The notes under the pieces: model-generated
What the model was told of the DNA's origin: nothing
Database searches by the model: none
What the model saw: only the letters and a program-made list of their open reading frames with translations
Shown here: positions 22,544-34,419 of the stretch, one piece after another
Layout of the letters: every line of letters starts with the position of its first letter
Position numbering within the stretch: the first letter of the stretch is position 1
From: Dugong dugon
Lineage: Eukaryota > Chordata > Mammalia > Sirenia > Dugongidae
Direction: 5' to 3'
Assembly: GCA_030035585.1 (NCBI GenBank)
Contig: CM057469.1
Coordinates: 66,683,501-66,747,500 of the forward strand
DNA length: 64,000 nucleotides
Program-made: the position numbers and the translations under genes

Positions 22544-22873
22544 CTACATACAAAATAAAAAAATACATACGTAAGTTTCAAATAACTGTTCAACAATAAG
22601 TTAATTTCACAAATGTATTTCTTCCTTTGTATAATTCTGAATAAGTACTTTCTTCCATGAACTACCAAGTTCCTATGACTCAAAATTTGCTAAAATATTT
22701 CTGTGAAAAATAATCATAACCACAGTGTATGCATCCCTTTTTAAACCACAGCAATGTATTCCATAGGCTGCAGGTAAAACACTTTTTTTAGTAAGTTTAT
22801 TCAGTTTGCAATCTCCTGAAAATAATGCCTTCAGGAATAAGTTTCATCAAAATGAGAAAGGCACCACATTCAC

Positions 22874-22990
22874 CTTCAGCCGATCTCCACAAGTGTGAGC
22901 CGTAGAGCAGCGCTCACTGCCCGCCAGATCTATGAGGTTTATGCGGCTCGTGATTCTGTGATCATGCTCTTCCCCTTCCACAAACTCTGT
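22874..22990 (-). CDS. KIF14: KIF14 exon 9 (residues 576-614, switch II)
   Basis: It encodes TEFVEGEEHDHRITSRINLI, DLAGSERCSTAHTCGDRLK. DLAGSE (596-601) is the switch II nucleotide-sensing motif. Human has AHTNGDRLK; this copy has C in place of N. Acceptor gctacag|ACAGAG; donor CTGAAG|gtgaat. Confidence 0.97.
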
Positions 22991-23818
22991 CTGTAGCAAA
23001 ATGATATTAAAATAATTTAAGTTCTTCAGTGACTTGCTATCAACAGACACCTTCAAGAGGGAAAATTATGACAACAAACATTCTTTTTTTTAAAAAGCAT
23101 CCCTTCTTGAATCTGTGATAATTTCATAATGCATAAATACTCACATATTCTACTGAAAAGAATACATTGAGCAGTGGTTGGATTATGCCAAAATAAAAGA
23201 AATGGCTTTAAAAGGATAAAAACCCACAACTACTCAGTTACATAAAGGAAACAGTAATAGAGGAAAAGTTTTACGCACAAATGTGTTGTTTATCCCAGCA
23301 TTATAACAGCAAAACATTTAGAAACAACATAAATTTCTAACAGTAGAGAAAAACTTAAGGAATTATAATGTTTAATGGAATATTATATGTATAGTTATTT
23401 AAAAATGATCCTTGCAAAGAATTTTAATAGCATAAAATTGTTGCAGATTTTATAAATTTGTTTAAGTGTGATTATAAAACAACTGAAAGATTACATATCA
23501 AAACATTTTGGGAGGTTTTATTTGAGTAGAGGAACCCACAGCAGGGTTGTTTTTTTTTTAAATCTTTTTACTTTCTCATATGTTTTTCCAAATACTCTGC
23601 AGTTACCATGTATTATTGATTTAAAAATAATGGGAATAACACACAGCCATTATATACTGAAAGTCATTCAGTTATTGTATATACTTCCTAAAATCCGGTT
23701 CTATTCACATATTGATATAATAGTGCTTTTATTTTGATTTAAAGAAGAAAGTAAGAAAACCATGAAATTTAAATGTATTTACTATCATATCTAAGAAAAC
23801 AATCACCAAACAAAATAC
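22991..23818. other. KIF14 intron 8
   Basis: AT-rich. It may include a decayed L1 fragment around 23,240-23,420 ('gcaaaacatttagaaacaac', 'tggaatattatatgtatag'). No gene seen. Confidence 0.55.
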
Positions 23819-23926
23819 CTTGGTCTGGGTCATCCCCAGAGTGAAAACGGAATGAGATCGGGAGCTTTTATCGTTCATGCCAGTGGCAGCAGTTGCCCTT
23901 TGTTTATTGCCCAGCTCTAGCCAACT
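23819..23926 (-). CDS. KIF14: KIF14 exon 8 (residues 540-575, switch I)
   Basis: It encodes SWLELGNKQRATAATGMNDK, SSRSHSVFTLGMTQTK. NDKSSRSH (557-564) is the kinesin switch I motif. Acceptor gttaacag|AGTTGG; donor ACCAAG|gtattt. Confidence 0.97.
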
Positions 23927-24388
23927 CTGTTAACAACAAAGAAGCCAGGGAGGTCAGAGCGGCAGACTGTGATTTATCGCAACAAATTATGGACAACAAA
24001 GCTAAGTAAGCACATCCGGTAACATATACACTTTTATAATTAGTTTATAAACTGAGATTATTAATGTTTGTCTTTGAATGATTTGTACTCCCGTTGTCTA
24101 TTTTTTCTTTTCTGTCACAGAAATCTAAGTCAGAAAATAATACCTTTAAAAGGCTATTTCTATAACTCCAAACTGGCATAATGGTCATTTTTTTTTTTTT
24201 TTTTTTTAATTTGGAAGAGCAATTCTTTTGATTAAAGTTTAACCAACAAAATCAGTTCATGATAAATTAACAAAATTAATCTTCTATTTATGTGAACAGC
24301 AATTAAGGAGAAATATTCTTATGAATATTTATCATTATGACCTTTCTATCTAATGAAAAGAAGACAAAACACAGATAATCAGTCTTAC

Positions 24389-24419
24389 CTGGATATCAGA
24401 ATAAGAACTGACAACATTC
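24389..24419 (-). CDS. KIF14: KIF14 exon 7, a 31-nt micro-exon (residues 529-539)
   Basis: It encodes only NVVSSYSDIQ, plus the completing base of T529. Human has NIVSSYADIQ. Acceptor ttaaatag|GAATG; donor ATCCAG|gtaaga. Skipping it would shift the frame in the motor. Confidence 0.95.
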
Positions 24420-24539
24420 CTATTTAAAAAAAAAATAAGATTTTACTGATGACAATACTCTTGTTCTCTTAAAATAAGAATAACCTTTATACTAATTCTC
24501 ACAGAATCTTTCATTTACCCCGTTTTTAAAAGGAAGGAA

Positions 24540-24830
24540 GTAATGGTTTTCTGTGTGTGCATGTGTGTTTTGTATGTGTGGTAAAAATATATATAACAAA
24601 ACATTTGCCATTTCAACTCTTTCACGTGTACAATTCGGTGACATTATGTTCATCATGCTGTGCAACCATCCACACTATCCATCATCCTTAACAGAAACTC
24701 AGTGTCCCTAAGCAATGACCCTCTTTTTCTCTTCTCTCCCACCCCTGGTAACCACTAATAAACTCTGGTCTCTATAAATTTACCTATTCTAAAAACAATG
24801 TTTTAATTGTACCAAAAAGTATGATTTTTC
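24540..24830. repeat. L1M-type 3' UTR fragment
   Basis: 'aaaatatatataacaaaaca', 'cattatgttcatcatgctgt' and 'gcaaccatccacactatcc' form a recognisable old L1 UTR block in KIF14 intron 6. A short alternating purine-pyrimidine tract follows at 24,909-24,947. The rest of intron 6 (to 25,462) is unremarkable. Confidence 0.6.
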
Positions 24831-25462
24831 TTACTACAATGAAGTATCTCAGCATCTTATCATTATAATATTAAGTCTATAATCATGAGATCAAAAGATT
24901 TACCTTACGTGCGTGTGGGCGTGCGCACGTACAAGCACACACACACGTTTGGGTCTCAACATAATCCTGGGTTTAATAAATGGAGCTGAACTCGTACCTA
25001 ATCACTTTTTCTTTCAAGAAAAGCATCGGGAGTGTTGAAAGACAAACGACTCTCAACACATATCAAACAACTCTGAGCTCATCTTAGCACCTTCTCCTCT
25101 CTCCACCTTAAAGTAACCGGCATACAAAGCACACTGACAGAGAAGGTTTAACTCAATGGGGAGCAAAGAAGGTGAAGGGAGGAAAAATCGAATACGTATT
25201 TCATACTCACTGTAATTACTACTCTATGCCAGACACTTTACAGATGCTGTGAAAAATACAAATATGAAAACAAAGAGCTAACACTCTGTTTAGAGAGAGA
25301 GAGAAGATTTAATTGAATAATAGTAAGGGTAGAAGGCTAAATAGTTATCCAGGGTTTCAAAGCTGGGGAGGCAAATGAGAATAAAATAAGGATTATGGGA
25401 GAACAACATTCCCTCCATTCATCTGTTTTCTCCTCCTTGCTCTTGTGGAGCCAAACACTTAC

Positions 25463-25515
25463 GTTGAGAGCGCTTCCACATAGGGTCCAGAAATAGGATG
25501 CTCCCTCACTCTCAG
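25463..25515 (-). CDS. KIF14: KIF14 exon 6 (residues 512-529)
   Basis: It encodes LRVREHPISGPYVEALS followed by a split T codon. Human has REHPVYGPYVEALS. Acceptor ctgctag|CTGAG; donor TCAAC|gtaagt. Confidence 0.96.
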
Positions 25516-26507
25516 CTAGCAGAAGCAAACATTAGCACCATTAAGTATATGACAAATATTTCACAATAAACATAACTTTAAATGATTATTACTCTATATT
25601 TTGAGTTTAAAGTAAAGAGATCCATCTTTCTTATGTCCAGAAATAAATATAAAGGTTCTCACAAAAACAAATCCATAAGGCACTGAGAAACTGCCTCAAC
25701 ACCACAAATTTGCACAATATGCAACAGTATAGTATAGCATCAAATGACTCACAGTTTTTTCAGTCTTAAGTTAAATCCTGCAGTAGCTATTATTTATACG
25801 CTTTTAAGTAGCTCTCTAAACATGTTCACTAAATTTCAGGCGTTTAACCTTTTCTTCATTTTTACATTACAAATTTTAAACTTTGTGCATGACCAGAAAT
25901 TCAGAAACACACAGAAGAAAATGCCAAGTTTTATTTTTGAAGGTCCTTGATTTTGCCAAGAGTAAGCTGCATGACCTTGGGCAGGTCAATCGACCTCTTT
26001 AGATTTTAGATTTTTGTATTCCAAGGTTCTTTTCAAAATTGAACATTTTTAATTCAAGTAGCAGTTTAAAAAAAAAGAAAAAAGCCTCTGTATTTGTGAA
26101 ATTTCACAAAAACGATTCTCTATAAAATATCAATTTGCTAAATAATCCAGTGAAATACATATTTCACAATGAAAAAAAGATTTTAAAAACTTTTACTTCT
26201 TTTTTGGCTTTTTTCAGACTATTAGGTTTAGATGTTTGATTTAAGTGGTCTAACTCAGTCTTGTAACAGTTTATTTTTTACACAATACTTGATCAAAATA
26301 AAAAGAGGTATTTAAATAACTAATTTCTAATGATGTTCAGCCTATTTACTAAATAACAAAGAAGTTAGACTATTAATCACAAGCATTTGCTATCATAAAA
26401 TAGCATTTTAGTAAAAATTTAAGCCATATTATCTTGAAACCTCATCTAATTCCATGCATTTATAAAAACAGAAATTAAAGACAAAAAATAAATTGTTTTA
26501 ATCTTAC
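25516..26507. other. KIF14 intron 5
   Basis: AT-rich, about 1 kb. Nothing beyond short A and T runs is recognised. Confidence 0.65.
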
Positions 26508-26606
26508 TGGTTGCTTCCTCTGCCCATTATCACCTTTACAAACCAGGAGGTCATGAATTTTTTCATTATATACTTCAAAGAAGCTCATTTCAAGGTGATA
26601 GCTGAC
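26508..26606 (-). CDS. KIF14: KIF14 exon 5 (residues 479-511)
   Basis: It encodes VSYHLEMSFFEVYNEKIHDL, LVCKGDNGQRKQP. The S-x-x-E-V-Y-N-E motif is a kinesin motor signature. Acceptor tactag|GTCAGC; donor CAACCA|gtaaga. Confidence 0.97.
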
Positions 26607-26770
26607 CTAGTAGGAATAGAAACACAGTACACAATTTATTTTAAAAGCCCTTGCATTTCTTCTTATTAACCTCTAGGTAAGGTTCGATTCAATCTAATAA
26701 GCATTTCTTAAATATCTACCTACTATGTGTATGTCTTTAGGTTACAGTTAGAAGAACATAAAGAAATGTA

Positions 26771-26919
26771 GGAGCCCTGCAGGCTTGGCTACTACCCAAA
26801 ACGCTGGCAGTTTTAATCCACCAGCCACTCCTTGGAAACCCTATGGGGCAGTTCTATTCTGTCCTATAGGGTCGCTACGAGTTGGAATCGACTTGACGGC
26901 AATGGTTTTTTTTGTTTTT
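26771..26919 (+). mobile_element. AfroSINE with target-site duplication
   Basis: Head 'ggagccctgcaggcttggct', core 'aaaccctatggggcagttct', tail 'aatcgacttgacggcaatgg'. Repeats aagaaatgta (26,761-26,770) and aagaagtgta (26,921-26,930) flank it. It lies in intron 4. Confidence 0.93.
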
Positions 26920-27836
26920 AAAGAAGTGTAAGACAAGGTTCCTTCCCATGAGGTTACTACCATCTCAGAGAAATACAACATACCCTTCCAAAAAGAAAAT
27001 ACAAGAGCAATAAAAAATTAAGAAGCAAAATGACAGATAATGACTATAAATAAAATGACTAACCAGAGAGGGGAGAAATTAGGGTGGCCAGAGAGGCTGG
27101 GGAAGAAGAAAACAGGATATGAGGTATGAGAGATGGAGTGGGTTGGACCAGATAGAGCGGGTAAGGCATTCTTTGCAGGAGGAGGACAGCAGTAATTGAA
27201 CATGAATATGCCCAGGGCAGGAAAGAGACCCAGTATGTTGGCATTTGATCCGATAGGATGGAACCTTAAATCAACGATTCTTCCTGATTGGGGCAGAAAG
27301 CAATCATCAGACCAAGTGGGGCTGAGCTTCTCCTCCTTTTGACTCAGAAAGACAAGGTGTAAAGGCCACAAAAAAGAAAAATTTCCTTCCACTAGCGTTT
27401 TTGACAAGGGAAGATTTCTTTATTAGAGAAATAAGTTTCATCTGCGGGCTCCGAAGTGGGCCAGCAAGCATCCAATATTACCAGAAACGTAAGCTTCAAG
27501 GAAGTTTCAAAAATTTAATTCAGAAGTTTCAACTCACCAAATATTTACTGGGCCTCACTAGGTACAAAGCGCTCTTCTAGCTGCTGTAAAGAATGTGATA
27601 TGAACCAGACATAGTCTTTATCCTCAAAGAAGTCACAATCTAATCAGAGATACATACATGAGTGAGACAAGGCAGAATATAGTTGGTGTCATGGGAGAGG
27701 AAAAAAGCACTTTCAGACCAGGGAACACCAGCTAAGGATAAGGTCATTTACAAATGCTACTGATATTGGTACGGAGGCTCAGAATTCGACAAGCATGTGT
27801 GTTTATTATATATAATCCACTGTATTATGTCAGGAA

Positions 27837-28024
27837 GGGGCCCTAGTGGCACACTGGTTAACTGCTTGGCTGCTAATCAAAAGGTCAGTTGTTCGAACCC
27901 ACGAGCCACTCCATAAAAGAAAGTTGTAGCAGTCTGCTTCCGTAAAGATTACGGCTTTGGAAACCCTATGAGGCAATTCTACTCTGTCCCATGAGTCAGA
28001 ATCAACTTGGCGGCAATGGGTAAT
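27837..28024 (+). mobile_element. AfroSINE
   Basis: It reads 'gggccctagtggcacactgg', 'gctaatcaaaaggtcagttg', 'aaaccctatgaggcaattct', 'agtcagaatcaacttggcgg'. The stretch 26,920-27,836 before it holds no recognised gene; part of 27,530-27,740 looks like an old unnamed repeat. Confidence 0.92.
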
Positions 28025-28202
28025 GGATATATCGTGGGGGCTCCAGAAGGACTTAGAGATGAAAATGTAGTGGGAGACGAGTTGAGAAAGGTAGGTGGAG
28101 CCACACTGTAGAGGACCACGCTTTTTCTTCTCCTTTGAGGCTCCTTCCATCATGTTGTTTCTATTCCCCCCATTCAGATATGACTACCCTCTACTATTCT
28201 GA

Positions 28203-28492
28203 AATCCTATTCCAAAGTTGATATAACAGCAATCACTTATACTGAGCTCACTATGTACCAGGCAATATTCAAAACCTGTTATATAGATCAATTCATTTAA
28301 TGCTCACAAGCAACCTATAAGAAGTATGTCACCATCATCATCATCATCCCTGTTTTCAGGTGAGAACACTGAAGCACAGAGAGGTTAAGTAAATTGTTCA
28401 AGGTCATACTTCCAGTAATGTGATGGTGCTTAGATTCAAACTCAAATGATCTATCTCCAAAGTCCATGCTCTTAACCATTACACTTTATTCC
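28203..28492 (-). repeat. MIR SINE remnant with a short (CAT)n
   Basis: Reverse MIR text: 'tgagctcactatgtaccagg', 'agcacagagaggttaagtaa', 'catgctcttaaccattacac'. A catcatcatcatcat run lies near 28,334. Confidence 0.8.
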
Positions 28493-28499
28493 TCTTAGT

Positions 28500-29469
28500 G
28501 ATACAGTCATTCCATGCAAAATCTGGGCCTCCCAGTTTAATTTCACTCCAAAACCTCTGCCTCTACTACACTTCATTATCTGGTTTTCATTACCTTCAAA
28601 CCACTCCCCTTCTAAAATCTGAAACACCTAATAGCGTACCCTGGCCCATAAGCCCACAACTTTCTCACTCCCTTATTTCCATTATCCTTGGATATTTCAT
28701 GCTGTATTTTCCAAGCCACCAAATTTTCCCCTAATCTACTGGTCCCCCTTATCCTTCTATTTTCAATTTAAGTACTAAAGGTGGGACCTTGGGGGAGGAA
28801 GGAAAATATGCAGAGGAGGGGCAGTGTATCCACAGAGGTGGACAGAATTCATCATCTGCTCCACTTTGCTCTTCCTCTTATACTCTCAATGAATGACATC
28901 AATGTCCATTCTGGTTCTCCAACGAGAAACATTGATTCTTTCCTCCCTCACCCTCCATTTCCAATAGTCATCAAGTCTTATCAGTTCTATGTATTAAGAT
29001 CTCTCAAATGTGTGCCCCCTGGTCCACCCCTACTGTCACCACCTTAGGTTAGCTCATCATGTCTTATCCAGCGTACAAGCCCCACCCCTGGCCTCTGCAT
29101 CCAGTCCTGCTTCCCTTCAATCCATTCTCCACACTGCAGCCAGAGTAATCTTTTCTTAAACAGCAGACATGGTCAAATTACTTCCCTGCTTAAAATTCTT
29201 CCATATCCTTCCAGATTCCTGGGAGCATGGTTCATAAAGTCCTTCATGAGTTCAGTTCTGCCTGTCTATTTCGTCTCAAACTCCATACTCAAAACAAAGA
29301 AAATACTTTGTAGATTCCCAAAGGTTCCCTGCTTTCTTGCTTTCAAATCTTTGCACATGTTGCCCTCTGCTTAAAATATTCTCCCTCTTCTTCACTTGGC
29401 TTGTAACTATGCGTACTTCAAAAATAAGCTCAGTTACTCCCACCTCTAGCTTTGTCTTCCTCTAGTCTT
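28500..29469 (+). repeat. L2-like ancient LINE sequence
   Basis: 'tccattctccacactgcagc', 'cagagtaatcttttcttaaa', 'aaattacttccctgcttaaa' and 'tgttgccctctgcttaaaat' match the pattern also seen at 17.3-18.9 kb. It continues after the RTE insertion at about 32,662-32,930. Confidence 0.6.
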
Positions 29470-32400
29470 ACATCGTCTGTCGGTTTGTCACACTCTGGGG
29501 GTTTGCATGTTGCTGTGATGCTGGAAGCTATGCCAACGGTATTCAAACACAAGCAGGGTCACCCATAGTAGACAGGTTTCAGCTGATCTTCCAGACTGAG
29601 ACAGACTAGGAAGAAGGACCTGGCAGTCTACTTCTGAAAAGAATTAGCTAGTGAAAACCTTATGAATAGCAGTGGAACACTGTCTGATATAATGACGGAA
29701 GATTAGCCCCTCAGGTTGGAAGGTACACAAAATACAACTGGGGAAGAACTGCCTCCTCAAAGCAGATTGACTTTAATGACGTGGATGGAGTCAAGCTTTC
29801 AGGGCCCTCACCTACTAATGTGGCAAGACTCAAAATGAGAAGAAACAGCTGCAAACATCCATTAATAATCGGAACGTGCAATGTACAAAGTATGAATCTA
29901 GGAAAACTGGAAATCATCAAAAATGAAATGGAACGCATAAACATCGATATCCTAGGCATCAGTGAGCTGAAATGGACTGGAATTGGCCATTTTGAATCAG
30001 ATAATCATATTACTCTACTATGCCGGGGATGGTTGAAGAGGAATGGTGTTGCATTCATTGTCAAAAAGAACATTTCAAGATCTATACTGAAGTACGACAC
30101 TCTCAGTGATAGGACAATATCCATAAGCCTACAAGGAAGACCAGTTAATAGACAACTATTATTCATATTTACACACCAACCATTAAGGTCAAAGATGAAG
30201 AAATTGAATATTTTTACCAACTTCTGCAGTCTGAAATTGATCGAACATGCAATTAGGATGCACTGATAATTAGTGGTGATTGGAATGCGAAAATTGTAAA
30301 CAAAAAAGAAGGATCTATAGCTGGAAAATATAGCCTTGGTGATAAAACGATGTCAGAGATTGCATAATAGAATTCTGCAAGATCAACAACTTCTTCATTG
30401 CAAATATCTTTTTTCAACAACGTAAATGGCGAATACACACATGGACCTCGCTGAATGGAATACTCAGGAATCAAATCGACTACATGTGTGGAAACAGACA
30501 ATGGAAAAGCTCAATATCATCAGTCAGAACAAGGCCAGCAATTGCCTATATGCAAGTTCAACTTGAAACTGAAGAAAATTAGAACAAGTCCACAAGAGCC
30601 AAAGTATGACTTTGCGCATATTCCACCAGAATTTAGAAAACATCTCAAGAATAGATTTGAGGCGTTGAACACTAATGACTGAAGATCAGACGAGTTGTGG
30701 AATGACATAAAGGACATCATACATGAGGAAAGCAAGAAGTCTTTAAAAATACAGGAAAGAAAGAAAAGATCAAGATGGATGTCAGAAGAGACTCTGAAAC
30801 TTGCTCTTGAATGTCAAGCAGCTAAAGCAAATGGAAGAAATGATGCAGTAAAAGCTGAACAGAAGATTTCAAGGGGCAGAGTGAAAAGACAAAGTAAAGT
30901 ATTATAATGACATGTGCAAAGACCTGGAGTTAGAAAACCAAAAGGGAAGAACACGCTTGGCATTTGTCAAGCTGAAAGAACTGAAGAAAAAATTTAAGCC
31001 CCGAGTTGCAATAGTGAAGGATTCCACAGGAAAAATTAATTAAATGATGCAGGAAGCATCAAAAGATGGAAGGAATACACAGAGTTACTACACCAAAAAG
31101 AATTGGTCGATGTTCATCCATTTCAGGAGGCAGCATATGATCAGGAACCGATGGTACTCAAGGAAGAGGTACAAGCCGCATTGAAGGCATTGGCAAAAAA
31201 CAGGGCTCCAGGAATTGACGGAATACCAACTGAGATGCTTCAACAAACAGATGAAGCACTAGAGGTGTTCACTTGTCTATGCCAAGAAGTTTGGAAGACA
31301 GCTACCTGGCCAACCAACTGGAAAAGATCCGTATTTATGCCTATTTCAAAGAAAGGTGATCCAACCAAATGTGGAAATTATTGAACAATATAATTAATAT
31401 CACATGCAAGTAAAATTTTGCTGAAAATCATTCAAAAGTGGCTGTCACACTACATCGACAGAGAACATCCAGAAATTCAAGCCAGATTCAGAAGAGAACG
31501 TGGAATGAGAGATACCATTGCTGATGTCAGATGGATCCTGGCTGAAAGCAGAGAATACCAGAAAGATGTTTACCTATGCTTTATTGACTATGCAAAGGCA
31601 TTCGACTGTGTGCATCATAACAAATTACGGATAACATTGCGAAGAATAGGAATTCCAGAACACTTAATTGTGCTCTTGAGGAAACTGTACATAGACCAAG
31701 AGGCAGTCGTTTGAACAGAACCAGGGGACACTGCATGGTTTAAAGTCAGGAAAGGTGTGCATCAGGACTGTATCCTCTCACCATACTTATTCATTCTCTG
31801 TGCTGAGCAAATTATCCAAGAAGCTGGACTATATGAAGAAGAACGCAGCATCAGGATTGGAGGAAGACTCATTAACAACCTGCATTATGGAGACAATACA
31901 ACCTTGCTTGCTGAAAGTGAAGAGGACTTGAAGCACTTACTGATGAACAGCAAAGACTACAGCCTTCAGTATGGATCACACCTCAACATAAAGAAAACAA
32001 AAACCCTCACAACTAGACCAATAAGCAAGATCATGATAAACGAAGAAAATACTGAAGTCGTCGAGGATTTCATTTTACTTGGATCCACAATCAACACCCA
32101 TGGAAGCAGCAGTCAATACATCAAACAATGCATTGCACTGGGCAAATCTGCTGCAAAAGATCTCTTTAAAGTGTGGAAAAGCAAAGATGTCACCTTGAGG
32201 ACTAAGGTGCTGCTGACCCAAGCCATGATGTTTCCAATCACCTCATATGCAAATGAAAGCTGGACAATGAATAAGGAAGACCGAAGAATTGATGCCTTTG
32301 AATTATAATGTTGGTGAAGGATATTGACTATAACATGGACTGCCAAAAGAATGAACAAATCTGTCTTGGAAGAAGTATAGCCAGAAGGCTCCTTAGAAGC

Positions 32401-32661
32401 AAGCATGGTGACACTTCATCTCACATACTTTGGACATGTTATCAGGAGGGATCAGTCCCTGGAGGACATCATGCTTGGTAAAGTAGAGGGTCAGAGAAAA
32501 AGAGGAAGACCCTCAACTAGATGGATTGACATAATGGCTGCAACAATGGGCTCAAGAATAACAATGACTGTGAGATGGCACAGGACCGGGCAGTGTTTTG
32601 TTCTCTTGTACATGGGGTCACCATGAGTTGGAACCAGCTCGATGGCACCTAACAACAACAA
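29470..32661 (+). mobile_element. Near-full-length RTE (BovB-like) LINE, defective
   Basis: This is a non-LTR retrotransposon of the RTE clade. The 5' part (29,470-29,780) is non-coding. An endonuclease domain follows, with GTCNVQSMNLGKLEIIKNEM and ILGISELKWTGIGHF. The reverse transcriptase has FIDYAKAFDCVHHNKL at 31,590-31,640. The frame is broken many times: open pieces lie at 29,781-30,266, 30,455-30,682, 30,695-30,907, 31,103-31,384, 31,418-31,714 and 31,757-32,308. The RT active-site YADD reads YGDN. The 3' end is 'ctcgatggcacctaacaaca'. Possible target repeats are agtcttac and agtcttat. It lies in KIF14 intron 4, antisense to the gene, inside L2-like sequence. Confidence 0.92.
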
Positions 32662-32970
32662 GAGTCTTATGTGTTCTCACGGTGCCCTGTTCTTACTCTG
32701 TCATAGCATTTACTTCACTTAGCATTTGATTGATTGTGATTGGCTGTTTACGGACCTGCCTCTCCCATTACACCACCAGCTTCCTGACTACAGGAACTGG
32801 GTTTTTAACTCTACGTCCCAAAATCTAGCACCATCTTTTCCCAACTTTCTTTATCAGAGGACTTATTAGGGAGACAGTTATAAAAGTAAGACAATTATAA
32901 GCAAGACAATTATAAATTCCCAGGCTCTACCCCAGACCAACTGAATCAGAATCTCCAGAAGAGATTTTTA
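32662..32970 (+). repeat. L2-like sequence, continued after the RTE
   Basis: 'gtgccctgttcttactctgt', 'catagcatttacttcactta' and 'tgactacaggaactgggttt' continue the L2-like block interrupted at 29,470. Confidence 0.5.
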
Positions 32971-32972
32971 AC

Positions 32973-32975
<3 letters not shown>

Positions 32976-33032
<57 letters not shown>
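32976..33032. repeat. (CA)n microsatellite
   Basis: About 28 uninterrupted CA units. It lies in KIF14 intron 4 and is likely to be length-polymorphic. Confidence 0.97.
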
Positions 33033-33035
<3 letters not shown>

Positions 33036-33185
33036 TGGCTCTGCCACATCCTAGTGATTCTTATGATCAAGCAAATTTGGGAAGAAAGAAACAGATTGTC
33101 TGGCAAACAGTAAGTGCTCAGTAAATATTTGCTAATGTATGAATGAATGAATGAATAAGTGACAAGGGGAGCAAGCACAGGCCTT

Positions 33186-33265
33186 TCAGGTATGGTGCAG
33201 TAGAAAGAGCATGGCCTTTGAAGTCAAAGCTGGGTTCAAATTCCAACTTCACTATTCTCTTTCTG
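33186..33265 (+). repeat. MIR fragment
   Basis: 'ggtgcagtagaaagagcatg' and 'agctgggttcaaattccaac' match the MIR 5' part. Confidence 0.6.
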
Positions 33266-33371
33266 CTTCATATTGTGCAAAAGTTTATGCCTGTTGTCCT
33301 TCATTAAGTCTGTACACTTGCTTAACTACAAAGGCATGTATACCAGTACTACCACATATTGTGAGCCATAC

Positions 33372-33502
33372 ACAGTTCGGCTGCTAACCACAAAGGTCGG
33401 CAGTTCGAATCCACCAGCCGCTCCCTGGAAACCCTATGGGGCAGTTCTACTCTGTCCTATAGGGTCACTGTGAGTCAGAATCAACTCTTCAGCAACAGGT
33501 TT
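33372..33502 (+). mobile_element. AfroSINE, 5'-truncated
   Basis: It starts within the head at 'cacagttcggctgctaacc' and then runs complete: 'aaaccctatggggcagttct', 'cctatagggtcactgtgagt', 'caactcttcagcaacaggtt'. Confidence 0.92.
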
Positions 33503-33772
33503 ACACATACACAAAAGGAATAAAGCAGAAAAAGGTAGAGAAGACAGAAGACATGACCCCCTCTATCACTGTACACCAGCAAGAATTGATTCTAAATTCA
33601 GAATCCCCACCCTTCCTTTCCATACCACTGTTGCAAAGGTGACCTAGATATTAGAATTACATCTTCCATTAAGTATTTCCTTAGTTTCTTTAGTGACCAT
33701 AACTCTGCTTTTAACTTAATTTGATTGCTTTCTAGTCTAATATGCAGGTTTGCAGGTACTCCAAGAACATAC

Positions 33773-33860
33773 CTCTTGGGTTTGCTTTTTAGCTACTTGA
33801 GCAAAAAGATCTTCACAAAATCTTGGAATTATTCCTGGTTCTTCACTGAATCCCATCATC
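33773..33860 (-). CDS. KIF14: KIF14 exon 4 (residues 449-478)
   Basis: It encodes MMGFSEEPGIIPRFCEDLFA and QVAKKQTQE, directly after the P-loop. Acceptor ttttccag|GATGATG; donor CAAGAG|gtatgt. Confidence 0.97.
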
Positions 33861-33975
33861 CTGGAAAATACATTATGAATAAAGAGAAAATAAAACTAGT
33901 TAGTTGTGCGTGTTTTTCTTTTAAATCCTTTCTGAGGAAATGAGTACGGAGGCAAGCTAATTAAATCTCATAGTT

Positions 33976-34385
33976 AATAGCTGAGAACCTGGGCTCTGGA
34001 GCCAAATCTGCCTCAGTTCAAATCTTGATTTTACCACTGATCAACCTTGGACAAGATATTTAACCTCACTAAGCCTCAAGTTTCTCTTCTGTAAAATGGG
34101 AACAACAGAAGTATCTAATTCAGAGGGTTGTTGTGACAGAGTACAAGTGAAACCTTTAGCACCAGTACCAAATCATTGCTGTCGAGTTGATTCTGACTCA
34201 CAGGAACCCTATAAGACAAAGTAAAACTGCCCCATAGGGTTTCCAAGGAGCAGCTGGTGGATTCAAACCGCCAGCCTTTTGGTTAGCAACTGAGCTCTTA
34301 ACCACAGCGCCACCAGGGCTCCAACCTTTAGCACAGTGCCTAGAATATAGGAAGAATTCAATAAATATTAGCTACCATTAAAATT
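33976..34385 (+). repeat. MIR SINE split by an AfroSINE
   Basis: MIR text 'acctgggctctggagccaaa', 'tcttctgtaaaatgggaaca' stops at 34,162 and resumes at 34,335 with 'agtgcctagaatatagg' and 'ttcaataaatattagctacc'. Confidence 0.88.
34163..34322 (-). mobile_element. AfroSINE inside a MIR, with target-site duplication
   Basis: Reverse SINE from 'attgctgtcgagttgattct' to 'agcgccaccagggctcc'. The 12-bp repeat aacctttagcac at 34,151-34,162 and 34,323-34,334 is MIR sequence duplicated by the insertion. Confidence 0.95.
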
Positions 34386-34419
34386 CTGAGTATTTCCTTC
34401 TAGGACAGGTATTATCATA

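Noticed and set aside
27018..27407. 129-codon minus-strand open frame in KIF14 intron 4
   Set aside because: Same strand as the gene but with no splice sites in phase with neighbouring exons and no similarity to KIF14; the motor sequence is complete without it.
32927..33178. Minus-strand open frame with a long Cys-Val run
   Set aside because: It is the translation of the (CA)n microsatellite.
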